This document shows, one piece after another, positions 1-7,103 of a stretch of DNA of 15,488 bases (its first letter is position 1; each line of letters begins with the position of its first letter). The stretch is from Rhodobacteraceae bacterium UBA7436 (GTDB lineage Bacteria > Pseudomonadota > Alphaproteobacteria > Rhodobacterales > Rhodobacteraceae), in NCBI GenBank assembly GCA_002478745.1, contig DLQI01000129.1:1-15488 (forward strand), given 5' to 3'. A program made the translations under genes and the position numbers. Under the pieces are notes generated by a model. It ran no database searches. It was not told the DNA's origin and saw only the letters and a program-made list of their open reading frames with translations.

Positions 1-84
1 GTGCATGGACCCCATCAAAACGCGGTTTTTCAATGTGGTGAACCCAAGGTCCAGCGGTGCAAGTAAATTTGGATAATCCGACAT
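1..84 (-). CDS. fadH: 2,4-dienoyl-CoA reductase (NADPH), N-terminal 28 codons only
   Basis: The gene runs off the left edge. Its ATG is the complement of 82-84 and the frame stays open for 28 codons. The encoded N-terminus contains LLAPLDLGFTTLKNRVLMGS, which I recognise as the conserved start of FadH, the old-yellow-enzyme-type FMN, FAD and 4Fe-4S flavoprotein. FadH reduces 2,4-dienoyl-CoA intermediates during beta-oxidation of unsaturated fatty acids in the cytoplasm. The APLxLG and LKNR motifs are typical of the FMN-binding TIM barrel N-terminus. A GGGGAT stretch just upstream could be the ribosome-binding site. The gene is divergent from rppH. Only the extreme N-terminus is visible, so cofactor sites and completeness cannot be judged. 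A related NADH:flavin oxidoreductase is the main alternative, but the match to FadH wording is very close. Confidence 0.85.
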   Translation of the reverse strand, partial: MSDYPNLLAPLDLGFTTLKNRVLMGSMH

Positions 85-120
85 GTTGATCCCCGTTGAT
101 CTGGTGTTTGACTGTTGATC
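85..120. repeat. Three direct copies of GTTGATC upstream of fadH
   Basis: The heptamer GTTGATC occurs at 85-91, 95-101 and 114-120, with a looser GTTTGAC at 106-112. Start-to-start distances are 10 and 19 bases, close to one and two helical turns. The first copy directly abuts the fadH start codon and, read on the minus strand as GATCAAC, flanks its putative ribosome-binding site. This could be an operator for fadH, or chance in a short region. No regulator is identified. Confidence 0.4.
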
Positions 121-214
121 ACCCAAAGGCTGGGGGTATGTCACGCACTACGCCGCGTCATCGTGTTTGTGAAATAGCGCAACGCAGGGTAAGTCGTTGC
201 AAAAGGAGATCACA

Positions 215-697
215 ATGACACCTCATGAGATTGAAAAGCTGCCCTACCGCCAGAACGTAGGTCTAATGGTGCTGAACGAAGCCGGTGATGTGTTCGTTGG
301 ACAGCGTAAAGACAACAATGTTGCTGCATGGCAAATGCCCCAAGGTGGCATTGATGAGGGCGAAGATGCACAAGTTGCTGCATTGCGTGAACTTGAGGAA
401 GAAACAGGGATTACGCCAGATTTGGTGACCGTGGTTGCCGTGAGTGACGGCTGGATTCCCTACGACCTGCCACACAACCTTGTGCCGAAGCTATGGAAAG
501 GTCGCTACCGTGGCCAAGAGCAAAAGTGGTTTCTGTTGCGCTTCCATGGCTCTGATAGTCAGGTGAACATCCAGACAGAGCATCCTGAGTTTTCTAAGTG
601 GCGCTGGCTCAAAACTGATGAACTTGTAGATAATATCGTACCGTTCAAACGGGATGTTTATGTGAAGGTCATTGAAGAATTCAAACAGCATTTATAA
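215..697 (+). CDS. rppH: RNA pyrophosphohydrolase RppH (Nudix hydrolase)
   Basis: A cytoplasmic Nudix hydrolase of 160 residues, the usual RppH length. It removes pyrophosphate from 5'-triphosphate mRNA ends and so triggers RNase E-dependent decay. Alphaproteobacterial relatives were also called IalA or dinucleoside polyphosphate hydrolase. The N-terminal YRQNVGLMVLN is characteristic. A complete Nudix box lies at residues 44-66 (G-x5-E-x7-REL-x-EE-x-GI), including the metal-binding glutamates. The downstream WFLLRF and EF-x-KWRW segments also fit RppH. An in-frame TTG lies at 197, but the ATG at 215 is preceded by AAGGAG (203-208) at good spacing and is preferred. The gene stands alone between divergent fadH and convergent GNAT genes. 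No promoter with good boxes was found upstream. Confidence 0.93.
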   Translation: MTPHEIEKLPYRQNVGLMVLNEAGDVFVGQRKDNNVAAWQMPQGGIDEGEDAQVAALRELEEETGITPDLVTVVAVSDGWIPYDLPHNLVPKLWKGRYRGQEQKWFLLRFHGSDSQVNIQTEHPEFSKWRWLKTDELVDNIVPFKRDVYVKVIEEFKQHL

Positions 698-734
698 TGC
701 ATGCGTGATCGCCTTTGCCGCTCGTTAGATGCGA

Positions 735-1331
735 TTAAGGCTGAATGATTGGAATGTGTGGGGCAATTCGGGTGTCCCATCCATTGCTTAGACGTGGGTC
801 ATCGGCAACTTCCACTTGGCGACTGATCGCTTTGAAGCCACTTCTGATGTAGAAATTCAGCGCTGCGGGGCTGTCGATTGTACAGGTGTGTACATGAAAC
901 CTTGTGATGTCATGGTTCCAGGCAACATCAATCGCGTGGTTCATCAGATAACGACCCGCACCTGAGCCGATCAGCTCATTGGTTAGGCCAAAAAATGCCA
1001 GTTCACACTCACCTGCCGTACGGAAATCCAGTTCAAGCAGCGCGTGCTTTGCACCGTTTTTCCTCAGTGTGAAGAAAACGACATTCGGATCATCGATGAT
1101 CTTAGATAATTCTATTTCGCTCATATTGAGGCGCGAGAACCAAAGCCAGTCCTCCCCAACGCGACGGTAAAGATCGCGATATTCATCAGCTGTGATGTTT
1201 TCGATGGGGTGAAGTTCAATCCCATCAGGGGTTGGCACAGGGCGGGTATCCGCCCGTGTGCGCATTTCTAGATGGGTGACAACCATTGCCAACTTGCCTG
1301 TTGGCACTTCATGAAACCCATTCGTAAGCAT
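735..1331 (-). CDS. GNAT family N-acetyltransferase
   Basis: A 198-residue protein with a GNAT fold. The acetyl-CoA-binding motif A is at about residues 110-130 (beta strand ELAFFGL, then the Q/R-x-x-G-x-G/A-like loop IGSGAGRYLM). Motif B is at about 153-166 (DSPAALNFYIRSGF). Such enzymes transfer acetyl from acetyl-CoA to an amine; the substrate cannot be read from the sequence. The first 30 residues precede the core fold and look like a conserved extension rather than a wrong start, because the ATG at 1331 shares its A with the TGA of the upstream kinase gene (TGATG). It is the last gene of the nth-kinase-GNAT operon and converges on rppH. No hairpin plus T-run terminator was seen in the 37 bases between the two stops. 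Confidence 0.85.
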   Translation of the reverse strand: MLTNGFHEVPTGKLAMVVTHLEMRTRADTRPVPTPDGIELHPIENITADEYRDLYRRVGEDWLWFSRLNMSEIELSKIIDDPNVVFFTLRKNGAKHALLELDFRTAGECELAFFGLTNELIGSGAGRYLMNHAIDVAWNHDITRFHVHTCTIDSPAALNFYIRSGFKAISRQVEVADDPRLSNGWDTRIAPHIPIIQP

Positions 1332-2323
1332 CAGTCGACCAAACCTTCGGCTTTGAACAGCGCCAAGATGTCTTGCTCAGGGCGTGGGCCGATATGGCTG
1401 ATAACTTCGGCTGCACAGATGTTGCCCATGCGTCCACAAGTCTCCAAATCACGGTCTGTTGCCATGCCGTAAATAAAGCCAGCAGCGAATTGATCGCCCG
1501 CGCCAGTGGCATCAACAGGAACAACTGTTTTTACAGGTACATCTACACGCTCATCGCCACGAATGATTGTCACGCCGTCACCTGAACGTGTGCAGACAAC
1601 CAGCGGGCAAAGGGCTGCTGTTTTAGCAAGTGCGTCCTCTAGGTCGTCAGTTTCGAACAGGGATTTTACTTCGGCTTCATTGCCCATGACGAAATCAAGT
1701 TCATCACCAATCATGCGCAAGAAATCTGCACGATGGCGATTAACACAAAACGGATCAGAAATCGCGATGCCTGCTTTACCACCAGCGGCACGGGTTAAAC
1801 GCGAAGCTTGTAGAAACGCTTCTTTGCCTGCGTCTTTGTCGAACAGGTAACCCTCTAAGAACATGATGGCGGCATTGCCCGCTACATCCTCAGAAACATC
1901 TTTTGGGCCAAGGTTGGTTGAGATGCCAAGGTATGTGTTCATAGAACGCTCACCGTCTGGCGTGACGAAAATCATGCAACGCGATGTTGGTAAATCTTCG
2001 TCAGTTGCTGGGGCGTTAACAAAGTCAGTGCCTTCATCGATCATGGATTTCGCGTAGAAGTTGCCCAAAGCGTCGTCACGAACCCGCCCGATGAATGCAG
2101 TCTTCAAACCCAGCGAACCAACACCTGCAACGGTGTTCGCAACCGAGCCACCAGAGGTTTGAATACTTTGGTCAATCTTGTTGAACAAGGCTTCGCTGCG
2201 GTCTTGGTCGACCAATTGCATAATGCCTTTGTCGATGTTCATTTCATCCAAAAAGGTGTCGGTTGATTGTGTGATAACGTCAACAACTGCGTTGCCGATA
2301 CCGACAACTTGATACTTGGTCAT
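1331..2323 (-). CDS. PfkB-family carbohydrate/nucleoside kinase, probable adenosine kinase
   Basis: A 330-residue ribokinase/PfkB-family kinase. The N-terminal GIGNAVVDV segment and the GGSVANT motif (about 58-64) form the sugar or nucleoside site. The second PfkB signature DATGAGDQFAAGF (271-283) carries the anion hole and catalytic base Asp277. Bacterial proteins of this length and wording are usually annotated as adenosine kinase (adenosine + ATP -> AMP + ADP, purine salvage), but PfkB specificity is hard to call from sequence, and ribokinase-like or inosine/guanosine kinases remain possible. Its ATG overlaps the nth stop (ATGA, 4 bases), with GAGGA upstream inside nth. Its TGA overlaps the GNAT start. 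Translation of the three genes is therefore probably coupled. Confidence 0.88.
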   Translation of the reverse strand: MTKYQVVGIGNAVVDVITQSTDTFLDEMNIDKGIMQLVDQDRSEALFNKIDQSIQTSGGSVANTVAGVGSLGLKTAFIGRVRDDALGNFYAKSMIDEGTDFVNAPATDEDLPTSRCMIFVTPDGERSMNTYLGISTNLGPKDVSEDVAGNAAIMFLEGYLFDKDAGKEAFLQASRLTRAAGGKAGIAISDPFCVNRHRADFLRMIGDELDFVMGNEAEVKSLFETDDLEDALAKTAALCPLVVCTRSGDGVTIIRGDERVDVPVKTVVPVDATGAGDQFAAGFIYGMATDRDLETCGRMGNICAAEVISHIGPRPEQDILALFKAEGLVD

Positions 2324-2964
2324 AGGTTTTTTTCCTCAAACGGGCAGAGATCGCGGATTAAGCAAGTACCGCACAATGGTTTGCGGGCTTTGCAGTGATA
2401 ACGCCCATGTAGGATCAACCAATGATGGGCGTGAAGCTGAAAGTCAGCGGGGATGTTATCTTCAACAGCGCGTTCGACGGCATCAACGGTTTTACCAGGG
2501 GCAATACCGGTGCGATTTCCGACGCGAAAAATGTGGGTATCTACAGCTTGGGCCGGTTGGTGCCACCACATGTTCAGCACGACATTGGCAGTCTTACGTC
2601 CAACACCGGGCAAAGATTGCAACGCTGCTCGTGAATTGGGGATTTCGCCATTGTAGTCGTCGACTAAAATCTGGCTCAGCTTGATCACGTTTTTCGCCTT
2701 TTGGCGAAACAGACCGATTGTTTTGATGTGTTCCGTCAGACCCTCGACACCTAGATCCAGCATCTTCTGGGGGGTATCTGCGATCTGGAACAGTGCGCGG
2801 GTGGCTTTGTTTACGCCCACATCTGTAGCTTGCGCAGACAAGGCAACCGCGACAACCAATGTGTAAACGTTGACGTGTTCCAATTCCCCTTCGGGCTCTG
2901 GAGCAATATCTTGAAAGCGCGTAAATATTTCGCGGATGGTATGATAGTCGAGCTGTTTTGCCAT
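2320..2964 (-). CDS. nth: Endonuclease III, DNA glycosylase/AP lyase
   Basis: A 214-residue base-excision-repair enzyme that removes oxidised pyrimidines and cleaves the abasic site. The helix-hairpin-helix LPGVGRKTANVVL contains the catalytic Lys124, and VDTHIFRV carries the catalytic Asp142. The C-terminal 4Fe-4S loop is intact, with Cys191, Cys198, Cys201 and Cys207 in the C-x6-C-x2-C-x5-C spacing of E. coli Nth. Length matches the family (about 211). The start is ATG at 2964 with GGA a few bases upstream. It is the first gene of a minus-strand operon with the kinase and GNAT genes and is divergent from the alkyl-transferase gene at 3054. Confidence 0.96.
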   Translation of the reverse strand: MAKQLDYHTIREIFTRFQDIAPEPEGELEHVNVYTLVVAVALSAQATDVGVNKATRALFQIADTPQKMLDLGVEGLTEHIKTIGLFRQKAKNVIKLSQILVDDYNGEIPNSRAALQSLPGVGRKTANVVLNMWWHQPAQAVDTHIFRVGNRTGIAPGKTVDAVERAVEDNIPADFQLHAHHWLILHGRYHCKARKPLCGTCLIRDLCPFEEKNL

Positions 2965-3053
2965 AGTGTTCCTATGCCTGTTTGTCTGGGCTGCTGCAAC
3001 CTTTGCGCAAAAAACGGGTCGATTAGGGGCGGCAAAAACGCTAGTTATTATTT
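2965..3053. promoter_or_regulatory. Divergent promoter region between nth and the Ada-like gene
   Basis: These 89 bases must hold the start signals for two divergent DNA-repair transcription units. A perfect 10-bp palindrome, TTTGCGCAAA, lies at 3002-3011 and could be a regulator site. The last bases before 3054 are AT-rich (TATTAT at 3046-3051). No clear Shine-Dalgarno sequence precedes the 3054 start. I could not assign convincing -35/-10 pairs to either gene. Confidence 0.35.
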
Positions 3054-3908
3054 ATGGTACATATTGATGAAGAACACAGCGGCTACCACTACGACGTTAT
3101 GCGGCGCGCGATTGAGTTGATTGATGCGGCAGAGGACAATTTGTCCCTTGAAGATATGGCCGCGCAGATGGGCATGAGCCCTGCGCATTTTCAGCGTGTG
3201 TTCAGCCGATGGGTGGGCGTCTCCCCGAAACGGTACCAACAGTATTTGACTTTGGGCCATGCCAAATCGCTGCTACACAATCAATTTTCAACGGTAGAAA
3301 CTGCACATGCGAGTGGTCTTTCTGGAAGCGGCAGCTTGCATGACTTGTTTTTGAAGTGGGAGGCTATGAGCCCGGGTGAATATGCAAAGCGTGGTGCGGG
3401 TTTGAGTATTTACTGGGGATGGTTTGATACCGCATTTGGTCGCGCAATTATTATGGGTACGGACCGTGGCATCTGTGGCTTAGGCTTTGCGGCGGAATTG
3501 GGCGAAAAGGCGGCTTTTGATGATCTGCGTGATCGTTGGCCGAACGGCAAGTATGTAGAAGCCCCCGAACGGCTGGACGCATGGGTGCAAACTGCTTTTG
3601 GCAATATTGATATCGCGGGCGCTAAGGCTCCACTTCTGCTTATCGGCGCGCCGTTCCAAGTTAAAGTTTGGGAAGCTTTGTTGAATGTGCCGACGGGCCA
3701 AGTCACGACATACTCCCATATCGCGCAGGCAGTCGGTAATCCAAAGGCGGTCCGTGCAGTGGGTACGGCGATCGGGCGCAATCCTGTCAGTTGGTTGATC
3801 CCTTGCCATCGTGCGTTGCGTAAAACTGGTGCGATGGGGGGGTACCATTGGGGACTGCCGATGAAGCGCGCGATGTTGGCTTACGAAGGGGCACAATCGG
3901 AAGTTTAG
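3054..3908 (+). CDS. Ada-like protein: AraC-type HTH fused to methylated-DNA-protein-cysteine methyltransferase
   Basis: A 284-residue protein with two parts. Residues about 16-113 are an AraC/XylS-type double helix-turn-helix (LSLEDMAAQMGMSPAHFQRV, then VSPKRYQQY). Residues about 115-280 are an O6-alkylguanine-DNA alkyltransferase, with GQVTTYSHIA and the suicide active-site motif IPCHR (Cys251). The enzyme transfers a methyl group from O6-methylguanine to itself. E. coli Ada (about 354 residues) also has an N-terminal zinc-cysteine domain that accepts phosphotriester methyl groups and converts Ada into an activator. That domain is absent here, so the classical switch cannot operate as in Ada. 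The ATG at 3054 has no obvious ribosome-binding site; codon 16 is the next in-frame ATG but would cut into the domain edge. The gene is divergent from nth. Confidence 0.9.
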   Translation: MVHIDEEHSGYHYDVMRRAIELIDAAEDNLSLEDMAAQMGMSPAHFQRVFSRWVGVSPKRYQQYLTLGHAKSLLHNQFSTVETAHASGLSGSGSLHDLFLKWEAMSPGEYAKRGAGLSIYWGWFDTAFGRAIIMGTDRGICGLGFAAELGEKAAFDDLRDRWPNGKYVEAPERLDAWVQTAFGNIDIAGAKAPLLLIGAPFQVKVWEALLNVPTGQVTTYSHIAQAVGNPKAVRAVGTAIGRNPVSWLIPCHRALRKTGAMGGYHWGLPMKRAMLAYEGAQSEV

Positions 3909-3944
3909 TCAGCGAGATGTTGCCGATTGAATTTTTCCCTTACT

Positions 3945-3972
3945 TTGATGTGCGGCTTCGAGTTTATATATA
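3945..3972 (+). promoter_or_regulatory. Candidate sigma-70-type promoter of the OmpA-family lipoprotein gene
   Basis: TTGATG (3945-3950) and TATATA (3967-3972) are separated by 16 bases in the 119-base gap between the Ada-like gene and the lipoprotein gene. TATAAG at 3969-3974 is an alternative -10 with 18-base spacing. Transcription would start about 50 bases before the ATG, leaving room for the AAGG ribosome-binding site just upstream of 4028. Confidence 0.5.
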
Positions 3973-4027
3973 AGCAATAGAATGACGCCCTGCCCGAACG
4001 GGGCCGCAACTTTGAAGGCAGTATAAA

Positions 4028-4699
4028 ATGAAATTTATGAAAACTCCGATTATTCTAGCGATGTGCAGTACCTTTGCGTTGGGCGCTTGTACGGATCCAT
4101 CTCTCTTGGGTAACAATCCAGATGATCCTAACCGTAACACAAAACAAGGTGCCCTTTTGGGTGCGGCCAGCGGTGCGTTGCTTGGCGCGTTGGTTAGTAA
4201 AGATGGTAAGCGCGGCGATCGTGCGCTCGCAGGTGCTCTGGTTGGTGGCGCAGTTGGCGCTGGTGTGGGCTATGGTCTTGACCAACAAGAAGCAGACTTG
4301 CGACGTGATTTGGGCAACGACAACGTTTCCATTCAGAACACAGGCGATCGTTTGATCGTGACACTGCCGCAGGACATTTTGTTCGCAACAGACAGTTTTG
4401 CAGTGCGCAGTGATTTGACGCGTGACCTGAACACGGTCGCCAGCAATTTGCAGGCATACCCGAATTCAACAATTCAAATTGTTGGCCATACCGACAGTGA
4501 TGGTGATGCAGCGTATAACCAACAGCTTAGTGAACGCCGCGCCAATGCCGTCGCAGATGTATTGCTGGATGCGGGAATTCCGTTTGAGCGTATTCAAACA
4601 TTTGGTCGTGGCGAAAGCCAACCTTTGGCAAGCAACCTTGACCCAGCGGGTAAATCACAAAATCGTCGTGTTGAAATTGTGATTTTGCCTAACGCTTAA
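4028..4699 (+). CDS. OmpA-family lipoprotein with glycine-zipper segment (YiaD-like)
   Basis: A 223-residue envelope protein. A lipoprotein signal peptide ends in the lipobox LGAC, so Cys21 would be the lipidated residue. Residues about 41-83 are a glycine/alanine-rich zipper (GALLGAASGALLGALV, then ALVGGAVGAGVGYGL), often seen in outer-membrane lipoproteins. Residues about 105-220 are the OmpA C-terminal peptidoglycan-binding domain, with GHTDSDGDAAYNQQLSERRA (153-172) and NRRVEI (212-217), which carry the Asp and Arg residues known to grip diaminopimelate. It probably links the outer membrane to the murein. The start has AAGG about nine bases upstream. It is monocistronic, with its own promoter and terminator. 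Two hydrophilic N-terminal residues before MKTP make the second Met (codon 4) a possible alternative start. Confidence 0.92.
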   Translation: MKFMKTPIILAMCSTFALGACTDPSLLGNNPDDPNRNTKQGALLGAASGALLGALVSKDGKRGDRALAGALVGGAVGAGVGYGLDQQEADLRRDLGNDNVSIQNTGDRLIVTLPQDILFATDSFAVRSDLTRDLNTVASNLQAYPNSTIQIVGHTDSDGDAAYNQQLSERRANAVADVLLDAGIPFERIQTFGRGESQPLASNLDPAGKSQNRRVEIVILPNA

Positions 4700-4726
4700 T
4701 AGGCTGCAAATGCAGAGTTATTTAAA

Positions 4727-4751
4727 GGCTCCGGTTGCTCGGGGCCTTTTT
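4727..4751 (+). terminator. Rho-independent terminator after the OmpA-family gene
   Basis: GGCTCCG (4727-4733) pairs with CGGGGCC (4740-4746), one pair being G-U, around a 6-base loop, followed by five T residues. Three A residues precede the stem, so it may also work weakly for the convergent VOC gene, whose stop is at 4760. Confidence 0.88.
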
Positions 4752-4759
4752 GTTTCAGA

Positions 4760-5167
4760 TTAAGTTTTTTGAACGCTGACTTCGATTGAATTCTCATCAG
4801 GATCACGGATGTAAATTGAATGAATAGGGCCGGTGGCTCCTATGCGTGCGATAGGTCCTTGCAGGATGGCTATATGGTGAGCCGAAAAATGCCTAATCCA
4901 ATCTTCGAGCGGTGTTGAGGTTAAGAAACATAAATCCGCACTGACCGCCGTTGGATGGGCGGACTTCGGGTCAAACTCCGATCCAACCTCATGCAGATTG
5001 ATCTTTTGTCGTCCGAATTTCAGCGCCCACCGCCGCGTACCATCTGCAACAATAAATGTTTCTGCCTGCATCCCAAGAACGTCTTGATAAAACCGACAGG
5101 TGTCAGAAATGTTGGTAACAGTTAAAACCAAGTGATCGAGGGCATTGACGCGAGGGGATTGTTCCAT
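4760..5167 (-). CDS. VOC superfamily protein, GLOD5-like glyoxalase/dioxygenase fold
   Basis: A 135-residue protein of the vicinal oxygen chelate fold. The wording is very close to the GLOD5-type subfamily: LDHLVLTV at the start, FYQDVLGM, INLHEVGSEFDPKSAHP, GPIARIGATGPIHSIYIRDPDEN and IEVS at the end. Likely metal ligands include His12, His59 and Glu129. The substrate is unknown; this subfamily has been labelled virulence protein or glyoxalase without a firm reaction. The frame extends upstream to an ATG at 5188 and a TTG at 5209. I chose ATG 5167 because AAGGA lies 10 bases upstream, the family homology starts just after it, and a candidate promoter would start transcription near 5191, downstream of the TTG. 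Confidence 0.85.
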   Translation of the reverse strand: MEQSPRVNALDHLVLTVTNISDTCRFYQDVLGMQAETFIVADGTRRWALKFGRQKINLHEVGSEFDPKSAHPTAVSADLCFLTSTPLEDWIRHFSAHHIAILQGPIARIGATGPIHSIYIRDPDENSIEVSVQKT

Positions 5168-5193
5168 GGGTGGAATGTCCTTATCCATTTGAT

Positions 5194-5991
5194 ATGAATT
5201 TTGATCCAAGCAGAACTACAAGTCAAAGTGATGTTATGGACGCGGCACGCGCAAACGCGATGCTAGTGTCTTTGGGATTGCCGCCTTCTATCGAAACTGG
5301 CGATCCGTTGTTGCCATTTTTTCACCAACTGTACTTTTGGGAGCCCCAGCAGCCAACAGCGCTGGGCCGTGATGGGCACCCAAAGGTAGGCGGGCTTGTG
5401 CCTGATATGGGTCTACCGCGCCGCATGTGGGCCGGTGGGCGGCTTAAGTTTGATACGCCAATCTTGATAGACATTCCCGCGACACGAACCTCATGGTGTG
5501 AAAATGCGCTGCACAAAGAGGGGCGCACGGGTCCCTTGGCATTTGTCACTCTACGCCATGAGGTTTGGCAGAATGATGTATTGTGCCTGACTGAGTGGCA
5601 AGATTTGGTTTACCGCGAAGACCCCGATTTATCTGCACCCCGCCCAGCTGCCTTGGCCGCGGATAAAGACGAAGAAGAGCAGATTGAAATTAGCTTTGAT
5701 ACAACAATGCTGTTTCGCTATTCCGCGCTTACCTTCAATGGGCATCGTATCCATTATGATTTGGACTATGCGAAGGATGTTGAAGGGTATGATGGCCTAG
5801 TCGTACACGGGCCACTGTTAGCACAACATCTAATGTTGATGGCACAGAGTTCTCTGGGTGAGTTAAAAGAGTTCTCCTTCCGCGCCACGTCCCCATTGCT
5901 GCATTATGAAACAGCCTCGCTGTGCCGTAAGAGTCGCAAGTTGTGGGTGCGTGGGCCCGATGGTCGCCTTTGTATGACTGCGAACGCCTAA
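5194..5991 (+). CDS. MaoC-like / FAS1-like acyl-CoA hydratase (mesaconyl-C4-CoA hydratase family)
   Basis: A protein of about 265 residues with a double hot-dog layout. The N-terminal half carries YFWEPQQPTALGRDGHP and LPRRMWAGGRLKF (about 47-86). The C-terminal half carries the hydratase-2 segment FNGHRIHYDLDYAKDVEGYD with HGPLL (about 181-208), where the His and Asp residues are expected to be catalytic. Relatives include mesaconyl-C4-CoA (3-methylfumaryl-CoA) hydratase and itaconyl-CoA-type hydratases. The precise acyl-CoA is not readable, but a role in branched dicarboxylic acyl-CoA metabolism is plausible. The start is uncertain: GTG 5170, ATG 5194 and ATG 5236 are all in frame and none has a clear ribosome-binding site. 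I took 5194 because residues before ARAN match the family N-terminus. It ends four bases into the convergent oxidoreductase gene. Confidence 0.78.
   Translation: MNFDPSRTTSQSDVMDAARANAMLVSLGLPPSIETGDPLLPFFHQLYFWEPQQPTALGRDGHPKVGGLVPDMGLPRRMWAGGRLKFDTPILIDIPATRTSWCENALHKEGRTGPLAFVTLRHEVWQNDVLCLTEWQDLVYREDPDLSAPRPAALAADKDEEEQIEISFDTTMLFRYSALTFNGHRIHYDLDYAKDVEGYDGLVVHGPLLAQHLMLMAQSSLGELKEFSFRATSPLLHYETASLCRKSRKLWVRGPDGRLCMTANA
5198..5226 (-). promoter_or_regulatory. Candidate promoter for the VOC gene, inside the hydratase 5' end
   Basis: Read on the minus strand, TTGACT (complement of 5221-5226) and CAAAAT (complement of 5198-5203) are separated by exactly 17 bases. The predicted transcript would start near 5191, 24 bases before the VOC ATG, and would include its AAGGA ribosome-binding site. 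If the hydratase starts at 5194, this promoter lies within its coding sequence; if it starts at 5236, the promoter is intergenic. Confidence 0.45.
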
Positions 5992-7034
5992 GGATTTAGG
6001 GAGGCGCGAATATCAAAAATATCGGGAATGTTGTTACGATCATCTAAAGCGAGATCGGCCATAACCTCCGCGATTTTTGGTGCCAAGCCAAAGGCAATTT
6101 TGAAGCCGCCGTTTGCGACGAAATGATCAGGGCGATCTGGCAACTCACCCAGCATTGGTGCGCGTGTGCGCGAACGTGGCCGCAAGCCAGCCCATCGTTC
6201 AATCACTGGTGCATCAGCCAAAACGGGCAGCGCAATACGTATGCGGTCAATGATATCTTCGAGCTGCTCATCGGTTGATTTTGGATCGTCAAAATATCGC
6301 TCTGATGTGGACCCAACGCCAACAGTACCGTTTTCATGAGGGATCACATGTAGATAATCGGCATATAGTTGTGGGGCATTAGGCATATCAAACCTTAGCA
6401 ACGCGGCTTGCCCTTTTTCGCCTGCACCCACCTCGTGTTGATATTCTTCGCTTAGGTCTGCCAACCCTTGCGCGCCAGTTGCCCAAATTGTTTTTCCAAC
6501 GTCAGGCGCGTCGGTCACCACCTCGACGCCTTTGGATTGCAGCGCGGCGACCAATGCGGCGCAAGCCATGCGCGGATGCATGTGAGCACTCAGGTCGTCG
6601 TGGATCAACATGCCGGTGGGGCTGCGTGGTTCCCAAGGGTTCGCTGGATCGGATGGAATGACGGACCACTGCGCATGGCCCTGCCAAAGCGTTTTTGCGG
6701 CCTCTGATCGCGTTTGGGACAGCTTTATGGCATTATCGGTGGCGATTGGCCGCAAGCGTCCGGTGCGCATGTAGCCGGTTCTAAGGCCGCCGTGTTCTGT
6801 CACCCTGTCCCAAAAGTCTTGGGCCATCAAAAGGCTTTCCAATTGAAACTGCTTTTTAGACTCCCACCGTTCAGGAACATGGGGCGATAGGGCACCAACA
6901 AGACTGCCACTGCTGCCAAAGGCAGGCCCGTTAGGGTCAACCAGACGCACCTTAGCACCCCGTAAGGTACATGCCCACGCTATGGATAGCCCCAAGATAC
7001 CCGCGCCTCGTATCGTAATGTCAGCCGTTGTCAA
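5988..7034 (-). CDS. FAD-dependent oxidoreductase (DAO family), probable stand-alone MnmC oxidase half
   Basis: A 348-residue DAO-superfamily flavoprotein. The dinucleotide-binding GAGILG is at residues 10-15. The FGSSGSLVGALSPH segment (39-52) matches the GASG-x-x-GALYP region of the E. coli MnmC C-terminal oxidase domain. WAGLRPRSRTRAPMLGELPD (281-300) parallels the MnmC segment C-GVR-x-ATRDHLPMVG-PD. In MnmC this domain removes the carboxymethyl group from cmnm5(s2)U34 in tRNA, giving the amine that the methyltransferase half then methylates. The divergent neighbour is MnmD, the other half, which supports the call. The start is a TTG with AAAGG eight bases upstream; no closer ATG exists. 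A general glycine or D-amino-acid oxidase is the alternative, because substrate residues cannot be verified here. Confidence 0.72.
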   Translation of the reverse strand: MTTADITIRGAGILGLSIAWACTLRGAKVRLVDPNGPAFGSSGSLVGALSPHVPERWESKKQFQLESLLMAQDFWDRVTEHGGLRTGYMRTGRLRPIATDNAIKLSQTRSEAAKTLWQGHAQWSVIPSDPANPWEPRSPTGMLIHDDLSAHMHPRMACAALVAALQSKGVEVVTDAPDVGKTIWATGAQGLADLSEEYQHEVGAGEKGQAALLRFDMPNAPQLYADYLHVIPHENGTVGVGSTSERYFDDPKSTDEQLEDIIDRIRIALPVLADAPVIERWAGLRPRSRTRAPMLGELPDRPDHFVANGGFKIAFGLAPKIAEVMADLALDDRNNIPDIFDIRASLNP

Positions 7035-7103
7035 AATGATCGCCTTTCTTCACAGTCGCCCAAAACCGAAGTTCCGCTTATGAGATACATATAGGGCAAG
7101 TCA

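Noticed and set aside
197..214. TTG start for rppH at 197
   Set aside because: The AAGGAG ribosome-binding site at 203-208 lies inside this extension and serves the ATG at 215.
3041..3056. Leaderless transcript of the Ada-like gene from TAGTTA/TATTAT
   Set aside because: The boxes are poor and the best -10-like hexamer is only two bases from the ATG, too close for a normal start point.
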